A stretch of DNA of 64,000 nucleotides from Kiritimatiellota bacterium B12222 (GTDB lineage: Bacteria; Verrucomicrobiota; Kiritimatiellia; SS1-B-03-39; UBA6053), in assembly GCA_029719485.1 (NCBI GenBank), contig CP120722.1, forward strand, positions 2,232,001 through 2,296,000, given 5' to 3'. A program made the translations under genes and the position numbers. Positions within the stretch are counted from its first letter, which is position 1, and each line of letters opens with the position of its first letter. The notes under the pieces are model-generated. The model did not search any database and was not told the DNA's origin. It worked only from the letters and a program-made list of their open reading frames with translations. This document shows positions 35,908-44,961 of this stretch, one piece after another.

Positions 35908-36558
35908 TTAAAATCCGAGGTCAGAGAGGAATGTTCCCGCAGACTTCATCAAATGAGAGGGTTGATAGGGTTTGGTAATGATCAAGTCGGGTTTGATGCC
36001 TTGGAACATGCTTTCAGCTTCATCCAAGTCTTGTCCCGTACAAACGATGACGGGTAACATGGGGAAGGTTTTACGGATTTCTAAAAAGGTTTTGTCCCCG
36101 GTTTGTCCGGGCATAATGAGATCCAAAATCACCAAAGCAATGAGGGGGTTTTTGGTCAATTGATGCATGGCATCGTAGCCGTTTTCCGCTTGTAACAGAG
36201 GGAGGCCGAGAGGGGCCAAAGAGCGTTGGGTGAGTTCACGCATGACGGGATCATCATCGACCACTAAAATGGCGGGTTCCTGTGACGTTTCGCGCAGATC
36301 TTGAGATGCCGTTTCCTGATGCTGATTTTGCTCATCTTGGGAGGCAATATCTTCAAGCACAGGAGGAACAAACATATGGTTTTGCTCCATAAACTGAATC
36401 AGGTCTGTGGGGCGAATGAGGTATTTCCCACCGGCAGTACGGTATGAAGGTAATTTCCCGTCACGAATCCAACAACAAATTGTATTACGGCTCACACCAC
36501 AGAGGTTCGCAGCTTTGGGGGCAGATAAAAATACAGGTTCAGGGATTTGATTTTTCAT
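35908..36558 (-). CDS. Response regulator with N-terminal excisionase-type HTH and C-terminal receiver
   Basis: The 216-residue protein has, at residues 10-58, a helix-turn-helix 17/excisionase-type domain (LSAPKAANLCGVSRNTICCWIRDGKLPSYRTAGGKYLI). A Gln-rich linker of about 35 residues follows. The CheY-like receiver spans about 96-215 with the acidic cluster DDD (101-103), phospho-acceptor Asp146 in VILDLIMPG, Thr174 and Lys196 in IITKPY. The order is the reverse of usual regulators, where the receiver comes first. No sensor kinase is adjacent. It probably shares a transcript with the FMN reductase and SGNH genes. Confidence 0.85.
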   Translation of the reverse strand: MKNQIPEPVFLSAPKAANLCGVSRNTICCWIRDGKLPSYRTAGGKYLIRPTDLIQFMEQNHMFVPPVLEDIASQDEQNQHQETASQDLRETSQEPAILVVDDDPVMRELTQRSLAPLGLPLLQAENGYDAMHQLTKNPLIALVILDLIMPGQTGDKTFLEIRKTFPMLPVIVCTGQDLDEAESMFQGIKPDLIITKPYQPSHLMKSAGTFLSDLGF

Positions 36559-36756
36559 AGATGTTAAGTTTTGTGAGCGCTTCGCAATCGTCTATTAATG
36601 CTATATTCATAGAGACATCAATCTTTATTCATGTTTTCTGCATAATTTTCGGCATTTACGTTCTCCCCAATATTACTTTTTAGTGGGCTTGCCTGTTTCA
36701 AATTTCCTAAAGAATACCAATGTGCTGAAGGGGACCTAAATGTAGGTAAATCTGCT

Positions 36757-37422
36757 TCATGCGGATGGTTCAGCAGGTCGCTTGGATGTTTGTGAGCGTT
36801 GTTTGAGCAGTTGGGTATAGAGCAACCACAGTAAACCTGTTATCCCCACTATTCCCCACAGGGCAGGGCCGGGATGATCGATGGATTTTTCTCCAATCCA
36901 GGCGAAGACGATGGCGGGGGGGATGGATCCGAGAGTGACGGCCAATACAAATCGTCGGGCATGCATGCCGTAGAGTCCGGCGAGCACGCTTAAGACTTCA
37001 GGAAGAATGGGAAGCATGCGGCTAAGAACTACGGCTAAACCACCCCACTGATCAAAGAGTTCACGGTAGCGTGTCTGTTCGCTGGGGCTCGCCAATTTAT
37101 CGGCCCAACGTTGGCCTCCCCAGCGGGCTAATCCGTAGCCGAGGATTCCTGCTAGGCTCAGTCCGAGCCAGCCCCAAAATGCGGCAGCCCACAGACCGAG
37201 GGTTGCGCCCATGCCTCCGATGACTACGGTCGTGGGAATGGGGAGAAACAAATCAGCGATCAAGCATCCGGCACCAATGGGGCCCGCCCAGTGGGCTGCA
37301 TTTTCGAAAAAGGTTCGTCCTTGTTCACCGGAAAAGAGAAAATCAAAATGATCTCCAAACAGGGCGAAGGTTATAAGAATCAGTAAAGAGAGTCCGAAAA
37401 AGAGAATCAGTAATTTTTTCAT
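36757..37422 (-). CDS. TVP38/TMEM64-family (VTT domain) membrane protein
   Basis: The 221-residue polytopic protein has a VTT/SNARE-associated domain: PIPTTVVIGGMGATLGLWAAAFWGWLGLSLAGILGYGLARWGG, then YRELFDQWGGLAVVLSRMLPILPEVLSVLAGLYGMHARRF, with the family's Arg-x-x-Pro inside a helix. Related DedA and TVP38 proteins are implicated in lipid scrambling or undecaprenyl-phosphate recycling, but this member's role is not known. It lies 18 bp downstream of the antiporter gene. A 198-bp gap with no visible signal separates it from the response regulator. Confidence 0.8.
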   Translation of the reverse strand: MKKLLILFFGLSLLILITFALFGDHFDFLFSGEQGRTFFENAAHWAGPIGAGCLIADLFLPIPTTVVIGGMGATLGLWAAAFWGWLGLSLAGILGYGLARWGGQRWADKLASPSEQTRYRELFDQWGGLAVVLSRMLPILPEVLSVLAGLYGMHARRFVLAVTLGSIPPAIVFAWIGEKSIDHPGPALWGIVGITGLLWLLYTQLLKQRSQTSKRPAEPSA

Positions 37423-37440
37423 GGAGGGCCTAACATGGAT

Positions 37441-38637
37441 TTAGAGCGTTTCTGTACCGTCTTCATCCAATAATTTTGGTCCGAGAATGCGAATAGCCAA
37501 CAGGCCAATGGGAGCGGTGAAGAGCACGGAGAGCACGGCGAGGGCCAGTATGGTTTCACCGCCGGGAATACCTTTGGAGAGGGGGACGGAGCCTAATGCG
37601 GCTTGGACGGTGGCCTTGGGCAAATAGGCGCACACACAGAAAAGCTTTTCTTTGGAGGTTAACGTGGATCGTAGGGTGGCCACCCATACTCCGATGGAAC
37701 GGGCCATGAGGCCGAGGGTGATGAGGATGATGGCCTCGGGTCCTGCCTGCATGGCGACTTTAGGGTCCACCTTCATACCAATGAGCATAAACAAAATGAT
37801 TTCCGCAAAAATCCAAATTTTGGCTAATTTGGCGGCCAATTCGTGGGCCACGGGTTCGGCTTTTTCGAGCAGGAGAAAGCCCACAGTCATAACGCCCAGC
37901 AAGGCTGCGCTATGCATCAATGTTCCGGTGTACACTAACAAGAGCGCGAACATCAGGAGAATGAGGGTCTTTTCGGTGGCGCGTATGGTTTGGTGATGTT
38001 TTTTAAACAGATAAGTTAAGGCCAGTCCCAGCACAATGCCGGGAAGAATGCCGAAGATCAGTGAACGGGGAAGCTCCCAGAGACCGCTGGTCCAGTGGAT
38101 GCCTTCCTGGCTAGCCATGCCGAGGAATACTGAGAAAAAAGTGATGGCCAGTACATCATCAACAGACGCCCCTGCGAGCACTAAGGTGGGGACCTGTCTT
38201 TTTTGTCCGTAGCCTTTTTCGGATAAATTGAGCATGGCGGGCACCACCACCGCGGGAGAGACGGCCGACAGCATAAACGCAGTGAGGCCCGCGATGGGCC
38301 AACTGAACTCGAGGAAATAATGCAGGAGGAGGGTCAGCGTGCTGCCTTCAAATAGACAGGGCAGAATACTCATAGCTAAGGCGGTGGGACCTACCTGATT
38401 GAGTACTTTTCTGCGTAAACCTAATCCTGCCCGTAACAGAATCACCACCAGCGCGAAGTTCTTTAAAAAGGGCTCCATTTCAATCAGCCCTGCGGGCCAC
38501 ACCTTATCTCCTAATGAACCGAGGAGGATGCCGCAAAGCAACATACCCAAAACGGGTGGAAGCTTGAGGCTGGTGAATAAGCGGCTGGCCAGCCATCCGC
38601 CAAGAAGAATGAGGGGGAAGAGCAGGGTGAGTGACAT
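37441..38637 (-). CDS. Monovalent cation:proton antiporter (CPA family)
   Basis: The 398-residue protein has about twelve membrane helices. The core has the discontinuous helix AFMLSAVSPAVVVPAMLNL and the ion-binding GASVDDVLAITFF (adjacent Asp residues), then the second core helix region with KATVQAALGSVPL. The double-Asp pattern suits electrogenic Na/H exchange of the CPA2/NHA type. There is no C-terminal regulatory domain. It lies 3 bp after the cupin gene and 18 bp before the VTT gene. Confidence 0.87.
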   Translation of the reverse strand: MSLTLLFPLILLGGWLASRLFTSLKLPPVLGMLLCGILLGSLGDKVWPAGLIEMEPFLKNFALVVILLRAGLGLRRKVLNQVGPTALAMSILPCLFEGSTLTLLLHYFLEFSWPIAGLTAFMLSAVSPAVVVPAMLNLSEKGYGQKRQVPTLVLAGASVDDVLAITFFSVFLGMASQEGIHWTSGLWELPRSLIFGILPGIVLGLALTYLFKKHHQTIRATEKTLILLMFALLLVYTGTLMHSAALLGVMTVGFLLLEKAEPVAHELAAKLAKIWIFAEIILFMLIGMKVDPKVAMQAGPEAIILITLGLMARSIGVWVATLRSTLTSKEKLFCVCAYLPKATVQAALGSVPLSKGIPGGETILALAVLSVLFTAPIGLLAIRILGPKLLDEDGTETL

Positions 38638-38640
38638 GGA

Positions 38641-39093
38641 CTAAAGGAGATGGGAAAGCTTGGCTTTGCGCAAGGGGTCGCAGAGGGGGTGTTCAGGGGT
38701 AATGAGCTCAAAATCTGAAAAGTCAAAACCCGGAGCCACAGAGCAGCCGACCAAGGCCTCTGGGCTGAGGGGTTCGGTGGCTTGCCAAAACCCTGGAGGA
38801 ATGACGGTGCAATAGCAGTTGTTGGCTTCGGAAAGTTCGGTAGACGTGATCGTCAGGGTTTCGGGATCGAGCAACCATATCCGCACCTTTCCTTTATAGA
38901 GATTCCACACTTCTTCTTGCGCCACCCGATGAAAACGGCTGACCTCGCCTTGGTTTAAGGAAAAATAGATATGGGTCAGGGCGGATTTCTGTTGGCCGGC
39001 TTGGTTGGTTACGGAGAGTTTCGAACGGTGGACTTCTTTGAAGCGTCCGCCTTCGGGGTGGGGGGATAAGTCTGTGGCTGTAAAGGTGTTCAT
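38641..39093 (-). CDS. Cupin_5 (DUF985) family protein
   Basis: The start at 39093 is chosen for the 4-bp ATGA overlap with the stop of the GTPase gene; the longer frame to 39123 lies inside that gene. The 150-residue protein is a single cupin beta-barrel: LSPHPEGGRFKEVHRS (family start), THIYFSLNQGEVSRFHRVAQEEVWNLYKG (the cupin metal-site region), and a C-terminal VGCSVAPGFDFSDFEL. DUF985 proteins have an epimerase-like fold but no agreed function. Confidence 0.85.
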   Translation of the reverse strand: MNTFTATDLSPHPEGGRFKEVHRSKLSVTNQAGQQKSALTHIYFSLNQGEVSRFHRVAQEEVWNLYKGKVRIWLLDPETLTITSTELSEANNCYCTVIPPGFWQATEPLSPEALVGCSVAPGFDFSDFELITPEHPLCDPLRKAKLSHLL

Positions 39094-40502
39094 GTTGTCT
39101 CCGAGTTTTGAGAGGATAACCACTCCAGAAGTTGTGTTTTGAATTTCTTAGAAATTTCACCCGCATCGGCATGCCCGGGTTTTGACTGGATGCGTATCCA
39201 GTGGCTGAAGGTTTTGCGCAAGGAGTCTGGCCAGCTACGCACCAAACCCGCTTCGGCACTCAAGCCGGATAAAAAGGCTTCATGATCGCGTCGGGCATGG
39301 GCCCAGTTCATCAATCGAAGGAGGTAGAGCAAGGAGCGGTCGAGCAAGATGAACATGAGTTGTGGATCTTTACAGGGGCCCACGACAATTTTTTCGCTGG
39401 CCAACTTCCGACGTCCGGGAAAAGGAAAACGTTTGTTTCCGAGTTTCGGAGCGCCCACCCACGCGCCGATGCCGCCTAAAACGGCGCCACTTACGGTGAA
39501 GACTCCGAACGAAATGCCCCCAGTGGCGAGATCGGCGCCTACGCCGGCCGCGACGCCGGTGATTAATCCGGTCATGGCCAATTGCTGGCGGGAAAGTCCG
39601 AGGAGTTTCCACACTTTTTCGGCAAAGAGTTCATCATTCATCACATCCAAATTTTCGTCTCTACCTGGCAAGGCTTCATGTTGATAAATGCGACGTAATT
39701 GTTTGCGGGTACGTGATTCTAGGAGGATCAGGTCCGCCTGATATGCCGCAATGGCTTGGGATTGTTGTGTTTCCAGGGTGATAGATTCCTGATAACGTTT
39801 TTTGTATTGATGGCGAAGGGCTTTAAGCATGAGCGCTTCAATTTCGAGCACGGCATCTTGCATGCGTTGATGCCAGATGGTTTTCATATGCTGCTGGATG
39901 AGATTGAGGTCTTTGGCTTGCTCGGGGATCAAATGCTGAAGGGCATCAAACAATTGCATGCGTTGGGCAAAGGTGGCTTGATGGGCATTGAATTCTTTGA
40001 TGAGGTTAAATCGTCTTTTGAGGGCTTCTTCCCATTCAGGGAGAAAACTTCGGTTTTCACGTTTGAAATTCAACAAAGCTAAACGAGGGAGGCCAATGTA
40101 ACGCAATACTTCCATTTCTTGGCGGTCGATTTCCCGTAAAGGACGTGAGGCGTCGGCAACATAGAGTATGCCGGCCCGTTCTTTGAGGGGGATCATGAGT
40201 TCTAAATCGTGATGAAAGGCGGGATCATTTCGATGGGCATCGATAAAAGCCTCCACCATTTCACTTTCCTCTCCCTTCCAGTTTTCGAACCAGTGCAAGG
40301 TGGTCGCAGGATTTTGAAATCCGGGGGTGTCGATGATTTCCAGCGCAACCTGACCGTCAAAGGACAATTCAAAGGTGGTGGCCCGTGTGGTTTCTCCGGG
40401 GGTGGAGCTGATATTGACCCGCTCATTTTCAGTAATGGTGGAGACGACGGAAGACTTTCCTTCATTGGGGTGGCCCAAAACGGCAAATTTGAGTACGGAC
40501 AT
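39090..40502 (-). CDS. GTPase with C-terminal DUF3482-type membrane-associated region
   Basis: The start at 40502 overlaps the DUF2868 gene's TAA stop by one base (TAATG) and has GGAGGG just upstream. The 470-residue protein has an N-terminal GTPase domain: G1 GHPNEGKSS (residues 11-19), G3 DTPG near residue 60, and a degenerate G4 (LLNFKREN in place of N/TKxD). A long helical region follows. It then has a Gly-Ala-rich segment, AMTGLITGVAAGVGADLATGGISFGVFTVSGAVLGGIGAWVGAPKLG, of the type seen in membrane-inserting GTPases, and a helical tail. It pairs with the DUF2868 protein upstream, the usual companion of DUF3482 GTPases. Confidence 0.82.
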   Translation of the reverse strand: MSVLKFAVLGHPNEGKSSVVSTITENERVNISSTPGETTRATTFELSFDGQVALEIIDTPGFQNPATTLHWFENWKGEESEMVEAFIDAHRNDPAFHHDLELMIPLKERAGILYVADASRPLREIDRQEMEVLRYIGLPRLALLNFKRENRSFLPEWEEALKRRFNLIKEFNAHQATFAQRMQLFDALQHLIPEQAKDLNLIQQHMKTIWHQRMQDAVLEIEALMLKALRHQYKKRYQESITLETQQSQAIAAYQADLILLESRTRKQLRRIYQHEALPGRDENLDVMNDELFAEKVWKLLGLSRQQLAMTGLITGVAAGVGADLATGGISFGVFTVSGAVLGGIGAWVGAPKLGNKRFPFPGRRKLASEKIVVGPCKDPQLMFILLDRSLLYLLRLMNWAHARRDHEAFLSGLSAEAGLVRSWPDSLRKTFSHWIRIQSKPGHADAGEISKKFKTQLLEWLSSQNSETT

Positions 40503-41818
40503 TAGCTTACCCTCCAAGGGATGAGTCCTAAATGAGGATCATTGAGTTCTCCTAGACGTTTTTGCCAAATTTTCAGGTCCGCAGGGTCCGGAGGCAGGAA
40601 AGGGTTTTGGGGGTCGGAGCTGGGGAGGCCCAGACCGAGGATTAAAATGTCGGCATTTTCACCTCGTTGACTTCGCAGTTTTCGGAGTTCACGTAAGGTT
40701 TCTTCCAAGGGGGGCTGCCACAGTTCCATGACTTTTAACAGGCCTGTGGCCAGGGGGTCGAGTTTGATGTCAGTGTGGGCTTGAATTAAGGTGGAGAAGG
40801 CCTCTTTGGATAAGAGGGATGCGACTTCTTGGGGGAGTTCTAGTTGTAGAGGGGCTTGGGGACTAAATGAGCTGACTTCTTTTAGCGATGTATTTTTAGG
40901 GGCTCCTGTTTTTTGATCGCTACTGAAGCTCAGGGGTTTGCGGGTGAGGGCCACATACAGGCGTTCGCTGTCGGGTGAATCCAATTTTGGATTTCTGAGA
41001 ATGCGTGCATATTGAAATTGTCCCCAGAGGGCCAATCCTACCCGGGGGAGCAGTCCGTACACCAAGGCACACATCAGTAAAAAAGGCCACCACGCTGCGG
41101 TGGCTTCGCGTTGATAGATCATCACTTCGGAGCTGAAGATACGGCTTTGGCTCATTTGTTCGAGGCTGGGCACGAAGTGTTGGCCCCAGGGAAGGGCGAG
41201 GCATTGGGCGATATGATAAATGCGGTCCACAGATACATTTAAGGTGGTGGCCCATCCGAAGGCGAGATCATGGGTCAAGCCTTTGCCGAAGGTCATGAGC
41301 AGGACGCCGAGATTAAAAGCGATGCCGGAGGCTTGGAAGGTTTTGAAAATTCGACATCCCCAGGCGCGAATGGAAAGGGGCGAGGGAATTTCTTTAATTA
41401 AACGTGGCAGGAGCACTCGCTGAGCGTTGGAAAGTTGTTTCCTGAAAAAGAGGGAAGAAACCCCCAACAGGACAATCATAACGAGTTGAAATCCAATCAG
41501 CACACCCAAATAACTGCTGACATTCATCAAGGGACTCTCGTGGCTACGCAACAGGGTTGCGGTGGCGCTGAGGCCGGCCAAAAATGAAAAAATGCACAGG
41601 CTGAGGGTGAGTAAGGTGATGGAATGAATGGCCAGTGCTGCGAGTCGAGAGGCTTCGGGATCCTTTTTTTGATCCTGCTTGAGCCAGGCGTATAAGGCTT
41701 CAGATTTGGTGGGGGGGCTGTCGGGGAGGTCACACAAAAATTCCACATCGGAATTTATGCGTTTTTGCATGCGTATATCGAGTTCGGTAAGTTCAGCCAA
41801 TGTCCACTTTTGAGCCAT
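40502..41818 (-). CDS. DUF2868 family membrane protein
   Basis: The 438-residue protein has four to five membrane helices: two near residues 62-90, one near 105-125, one near 165-185 and one near 240-260. Between the last two is a conserved block, TTLNVSVDRIYHIAQCLALPWGQHFVPSLEQMSQSRIF. The C-terminal 150 residues are soluble. The family regularly precedes a DUF3482 GTPase, as here, and the two are translationally coupled (TAATG), so they probably form a membrane-associated GTPase pair of unknown role. Confidence 0.82.
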   Translation of the reverse strand: MAQKWTLAELTELDIRMQKRINSDVEFLCDLPDSPPTKSEALYAWLKQDQKKDPEASRLAALAIHSITLLTLSLCIFSFLAGLSATATLLRSHESPLMNVSSYLGVLIGFQLVMIVLLGVSSLFFRKQLSNAQRVLLPRLIKEIPSPLSIRAWGCRIFKTFQASGIAFNLGVLLMTFGKGLTHDLAFGWATTLNVSVDRIYHIAQCLALPWGQHFVPSLEQMSQSRIFSSEVMIYQREATAAWWPFLLMCALVYGLLPRVGLALWGQFQYARILRNPKLDSPDSERLYVALTRKPLSFSSDQKTGAPKNTSLKEVSSFSPQAPLQLELPQEVASLLSKEAFSTLIQAHTDIKLDPLATGLLKVMELWQPPLEETLRELRKLRSQRGENADILILGLGLPSSDPQNPFLPPDPADLKIWQKRLGELNDPHLGLIPWRVS

Positions 41819-42024
41819 GGGTGTTCTATACGTTAAAAGAAGGAGTTGAACAAGACAGAGGGCAGGTAGAGTTGATGGGGGCGTTGTGAGTGGCGAATAT
41901 ATAAATCTTGTGGGTAACGGTCCTCATATGGGGCGTAAACAGAAGGACGGGACTATGCGGATTGCGGTCAGGTATGGGGATAAACTTCTGCGGGATGATT
42001 TTATGAATCTAAGCAAAATGGCTA

Positions 42025-42037
42025 TTGACATAGTCAA
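42025..42037 (+). promoter_or_regulatory. Palindromic operator candidate TTGAC-ATA-GTCAA upstream of the beta-helix/GH94 operon
   Basis: This perfect 5+5 palindrome lies 57 bp before the start at 42094. Its left half is also a consensus -35 box (TTGACA). GCATAC follows 17 bases later as a weak -10. A repressor bound here would block RNA polymerase. The same palindrome recurs at 49688 and 50606, and with one mismatch at 47568. Confidence 0.65.
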
Positions 42038-42093
42038 GGGTTATCTGGCATACCCTATGCATGTTAATACTTAGAACCTCACAGGAAATAGAT

Positions 42094-44949
42094 ATGATGA
42101 TGTTTACTCGGAATATGATAATGATGTTGATGTGTTTGTGCATGGGGCAGGTTTGGGCTGCGGATGCATCGCTTATTCAAAATGGTGATTTTTCGAATCT
42201 AAATGATGCAGGTGCTCCTGCAAATTGGCGGATTCCTAAAAATCAGGATCAGATTGAAGTGATTGCAGGTGATCTTGCAAAATACCCCAAGGTCTTAAAG
42301 GTCACTTTGGGCCCTGCCCAGAAAGGGCAAGGTCAAGTTCTTCAGCGTTTTGCGATTCAACCCAACCACATTTATCGCTTAGACGGAGCAATGAAGAGTT
42401 CTGGGAAAGGGATCGGATTTTTCCAGTTGAAATTGTTTAAAAACAAGAAGGAATTGAGTCGTCACCCCACGGCAAAAAGTACCACGGAGTGGAAGGAGTT
42501 CTCTAAGGAGTTTTATGTAGGGGATGCAGATATGGCAGAAGTGCTGTTACGGTATTTTCTCTATCCGAACAGCGAAGGAAAAACTGTTGAATTTGCAAAC
42601 GTTTCTTTCACCGATTTAGGTGAAAAAGTGTTTGTGCCTCCAGCTATTGAAAGCTGTGAAGTGGTCACAACTTTTGCGTCAGCAGGTCTTACGTTGACCT
42701 TGAAGGGGGACCCCAGCAAAGAGATTACGGCCGAGGTGCGTTATCGTGAAAAGAATGCCGAGGAATGGGTACGAGGGCAGTCATTGGTGTTTGTGCCCAG
42801 TACGTCAGAGTTTCGGGGGAGTTTATTGGATTTGAAATCGGCGACGGATTATGTTGCTGAAGTGTACATTGCCGATCCTCAGTTTGAAGCCGGCAAAGCG
42901 CAGAAAAAGGAAGTGCTTACCTTTAGGACCTGGACAGATGACGTACCGGTTGCGCGTACGGTTCAGCTCCCTGCAGGGGTATCGACAGAGGCCTTGCTGA
43001 TTTCGGATCAGGGAAGTGCGGATGGATGGGTCCGTTATGTGGGTGCACCTGAAGGAACCATTTTGGAAACGGGTAAAAGTGAAAAACAAGCCGTACGTTT
43101 TGAAAATGCAGCTTATGTCTTGTTTGAAAATGTGACGGTACGCGGTGGTCGCGAACAGGGCATCGTTGTTACCAAATCAAATCACATTCGCATACGGCAT
43201 TGTGATATTGCTCATTGGGGAGACCCGGGGACGCGTTCAGCGACGCGATTGCCCAAAGGTGGGTTGTATGTGGATGAAAATGGCAAGCGCATCAACTGGC
43301 AGGCCGGGGTGATGATTGCGCCCGGAGCTTCACAAGTTGTGGTCGAGAATTGTTTCATTCATGCGGCCAATGGTACTGCTAATTCTTGGCAGTATGGACA
43401 TCCTTTAGGACCTCAAGGGGTGATTATGAATAACTCTGAAGGAAACCATGTGATTCGTTACAACGATATTGTGGGGAGCGAAGGCCACTGGTGGAATGAT
43501 GGAATTGAAAGCATGTGGAATAACCGTGAAAAAGGTGGCCCCTACCGCGATACGGATATCTATGGCAACCTTATTGCGTTCTCCAATGACGATGGCACGG
43601 AGTTGGATGGTGGGCAATACAATGTGCGCTACTTTAACAATTGGGTTCAGTGGGCCTATTGCGGGATCAGTTGTGCACCCAATCTGCATGGGCCTTCTTA
43701 CGTGTATCGCAATGTGTTTGTGTTGGGCGAAGAGCGGAACCGGGTCAATTTCGGTTTCAAAATGGGTGGGTCTAAATTTAAAAATCAAGGCACCTCCATT
43801 TTGTTTCATAATACCATTATGAGCAGTAATGCAGGGTTGAGTACTGGACATTTTGGTAAAGGTGCTTCTCCGATTATTTCTCGAAACAATGCGATGTATT
43901 CGGAAGTGAGTTATTTAAAAGGCGGCCCCACCAAAGCCTATAACCTGGACTATGATATGCTTCCTGCTGAATCTGTGGTGCCGGGTCCCCAAGGGAATTA
44001 TGAAAATGCCGTTTGGTCGAAGCCTGAATTTATGGATGCGGCCAGTGGAGATTACCGTCTGGTTGCAAACACGGCGGGAGTGGATCAAGGTGTGGTGTTG
44101 CCTGGCGTTAATGATGGATTTCTTGGCGATGCTCCAGACATTGGAGCCTACGAGCAGGGAAAAGATTTTTATCCGATTCCGCAACGTCCGGATGGCTTGA
44201 TGTTTATACCTGCTTTCTTGGGGTTTGAAAGTGGATCTGCGGATCCCTCTTCTCGTGAGGTTCGTTTGACGGCGCCCACAAAATTGGGTGCAGGATGGAA
44301 AATTATTGACCAACCTGCTTGGTTGAAAATTACGCCGAGTTCCGGAGCAACCAGCAACAAGCATCAAGTATTGACGGTAGAAGTTACAAATCCTCCTGCG
44401 GATCTTGGCTTGCACCGTGGATCCTTCACGGTGAAAAGCTCGGGTGGATTTTATCGGACAGTGCCTGTGCAAGTTGTGGTGCGGCCTGCGAATCCGGTAC
44501 ACTTGGTGTTAGAAGCCGAAGATGCTGAAGTCATGGGACGTTATCAGAAATTTGAAGATGAAACGGCCGGAGGTGGTGCGTACATGATGATTCCCTTTGA
44601 TGTGAAAGCTCCAATTCGTTTTAATAAACCTGAAGCGTCAGATAGTGAACTGACCTTTACCTTTGAAGTGCCAGAGGATGGGTTCTATTTTATTACCGCA
44701 AATATTATGATTCCGGGACCTGATGGTATTCAAAAGGATTCAATGTATGCGGCGATGAATGATGCACCGCTCACGCGATGGAATTTATCGCAGGCCGGTC
44801 GAGCCGCGTGGAATCTTCAAAACCTACAAGGTGGCGCAGGAACGGATGGTATGGCCTTCGAGTTAAAAGCGGGTAAAAATACCTTGCATGTTCGTCCGCG
44901 TGAAGTGGGGAATCAACTCGATTATTTGATCATTAGCAACGAACGGTAA
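42094..44949 (+). CDS. Secreted multi-domain right-handed beta-helix protein, probable polysaccharide-active
   Basis: The start is taken at 42094, the first of three successive ATGs ten bases after AGGAAA. The roughly 951-residue product has a signal peptide ending near QVWA. It then has a galactose-binding-like module (NGDFSNLNDAGAPANWRIP...), a fibronectin-like strand region (about 190-290), and a parallel beta-helix (about 300-690). The helix shows ladder repeats such as NAAYVLFENVTVRGGREQGIVVTKSNHIRIRHCDIAHW and GNHVIRYNDIVGSEGHWWNDGIE. A BACON-like segment (DQPAWLKITPSSGATSNKHQVLTVEV) follows, and a C-terminal carbohydrate-binding-like module. This is the architecture of secreted lyases, glycosidases or epimerases; the exact activity is unknown. 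GH94 follows 12 bp later. Confidence 0.72.
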   Translation: MMMFTRNMIMMLMCLCMGQVWAADASLIQNGDFSNLNDAGAPANWRIPKNQDQIEVIAGDLAKYPKVLKVTLGPAQKGQGQVLQRFAIQPNHIYRLDGAMKSSGKGIGFFQLKLFKNKKELSRHPTAKSTTEWKEFSKEFYVGDADMAEVLLRYFLYPNSEGKTVEFANVSFTDLGEKVFVPPAIESCEVVTTFASAGLTLTLKGDPSKEITAEVRYREKNAEEWVRGQSLVFVPSTSEFRGSLLDLKSATDYVAEVYIADPQFEAGKAQKKEVLTFRTWTDDVPVARTVQLPAGVSTEALLISDQGSADGWVRYVGAPEGTILETGKSEKQAVRFENAAYVLFENVTVRGGREQGIVVTKSNHIRIRHCDIAHWGDPGTRSATRLPKGGLYVDENGKRINWQAGVMIAPGASQVVVENCFIHAANGTANSWQYGHPLGPQGVIMNNSEGNHVIRYNDIVGSEGHWWNDGIESMWNNREKGGPYRDTDIYGNLIAFSNDDGTELDGGQYNVRYFNNWVQWAYCGISCAPNLHGPSYVYRNVFVLGEERNRVNFGFKMGGSKFKNQGTSILFHNTIMSSNAGLSTGHFGKGASPIISRNNAMYSEVSYLKGGPTKAYNLDYDMLPAESVVPGPQGNYENAVWSKPEFMDAASGDYRLVANTAGVDQGVVLPGVNDGFLGDAPDIGAYEQGKDFYPIPQRPDGLMFIPAFLGFESGSADPSSREVRLTAPTKLGAGWKIIDQPAWLKITPSSGATSNKHQVLTVEVTNPPADLGLHRGSFTVKSSGGFYRTVPVQVVVRPANPVHLVLEAEDAEVMGRYQKFEDETAGGGAYMMIPFDVKAPIRFNKPEASDSELTFTFEVPEDGFYFITANIMIPGPDGIQKDSMYAAMNDAPLTRWNLSQAGRAAWNLQNLQGGAGTDGMAFELKAGKNTLHVRPREVGNQLDYLIISNER

Positions 44950-44961
44950 ACTGAGAAGAAG

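Noticed and set aside
41886..42074. 62-codon frame upstream of the beta-helix gene
   Set aside because: It covers the operator/promoter region, its end crosses that gene's leader, and it has no recognisable homology.
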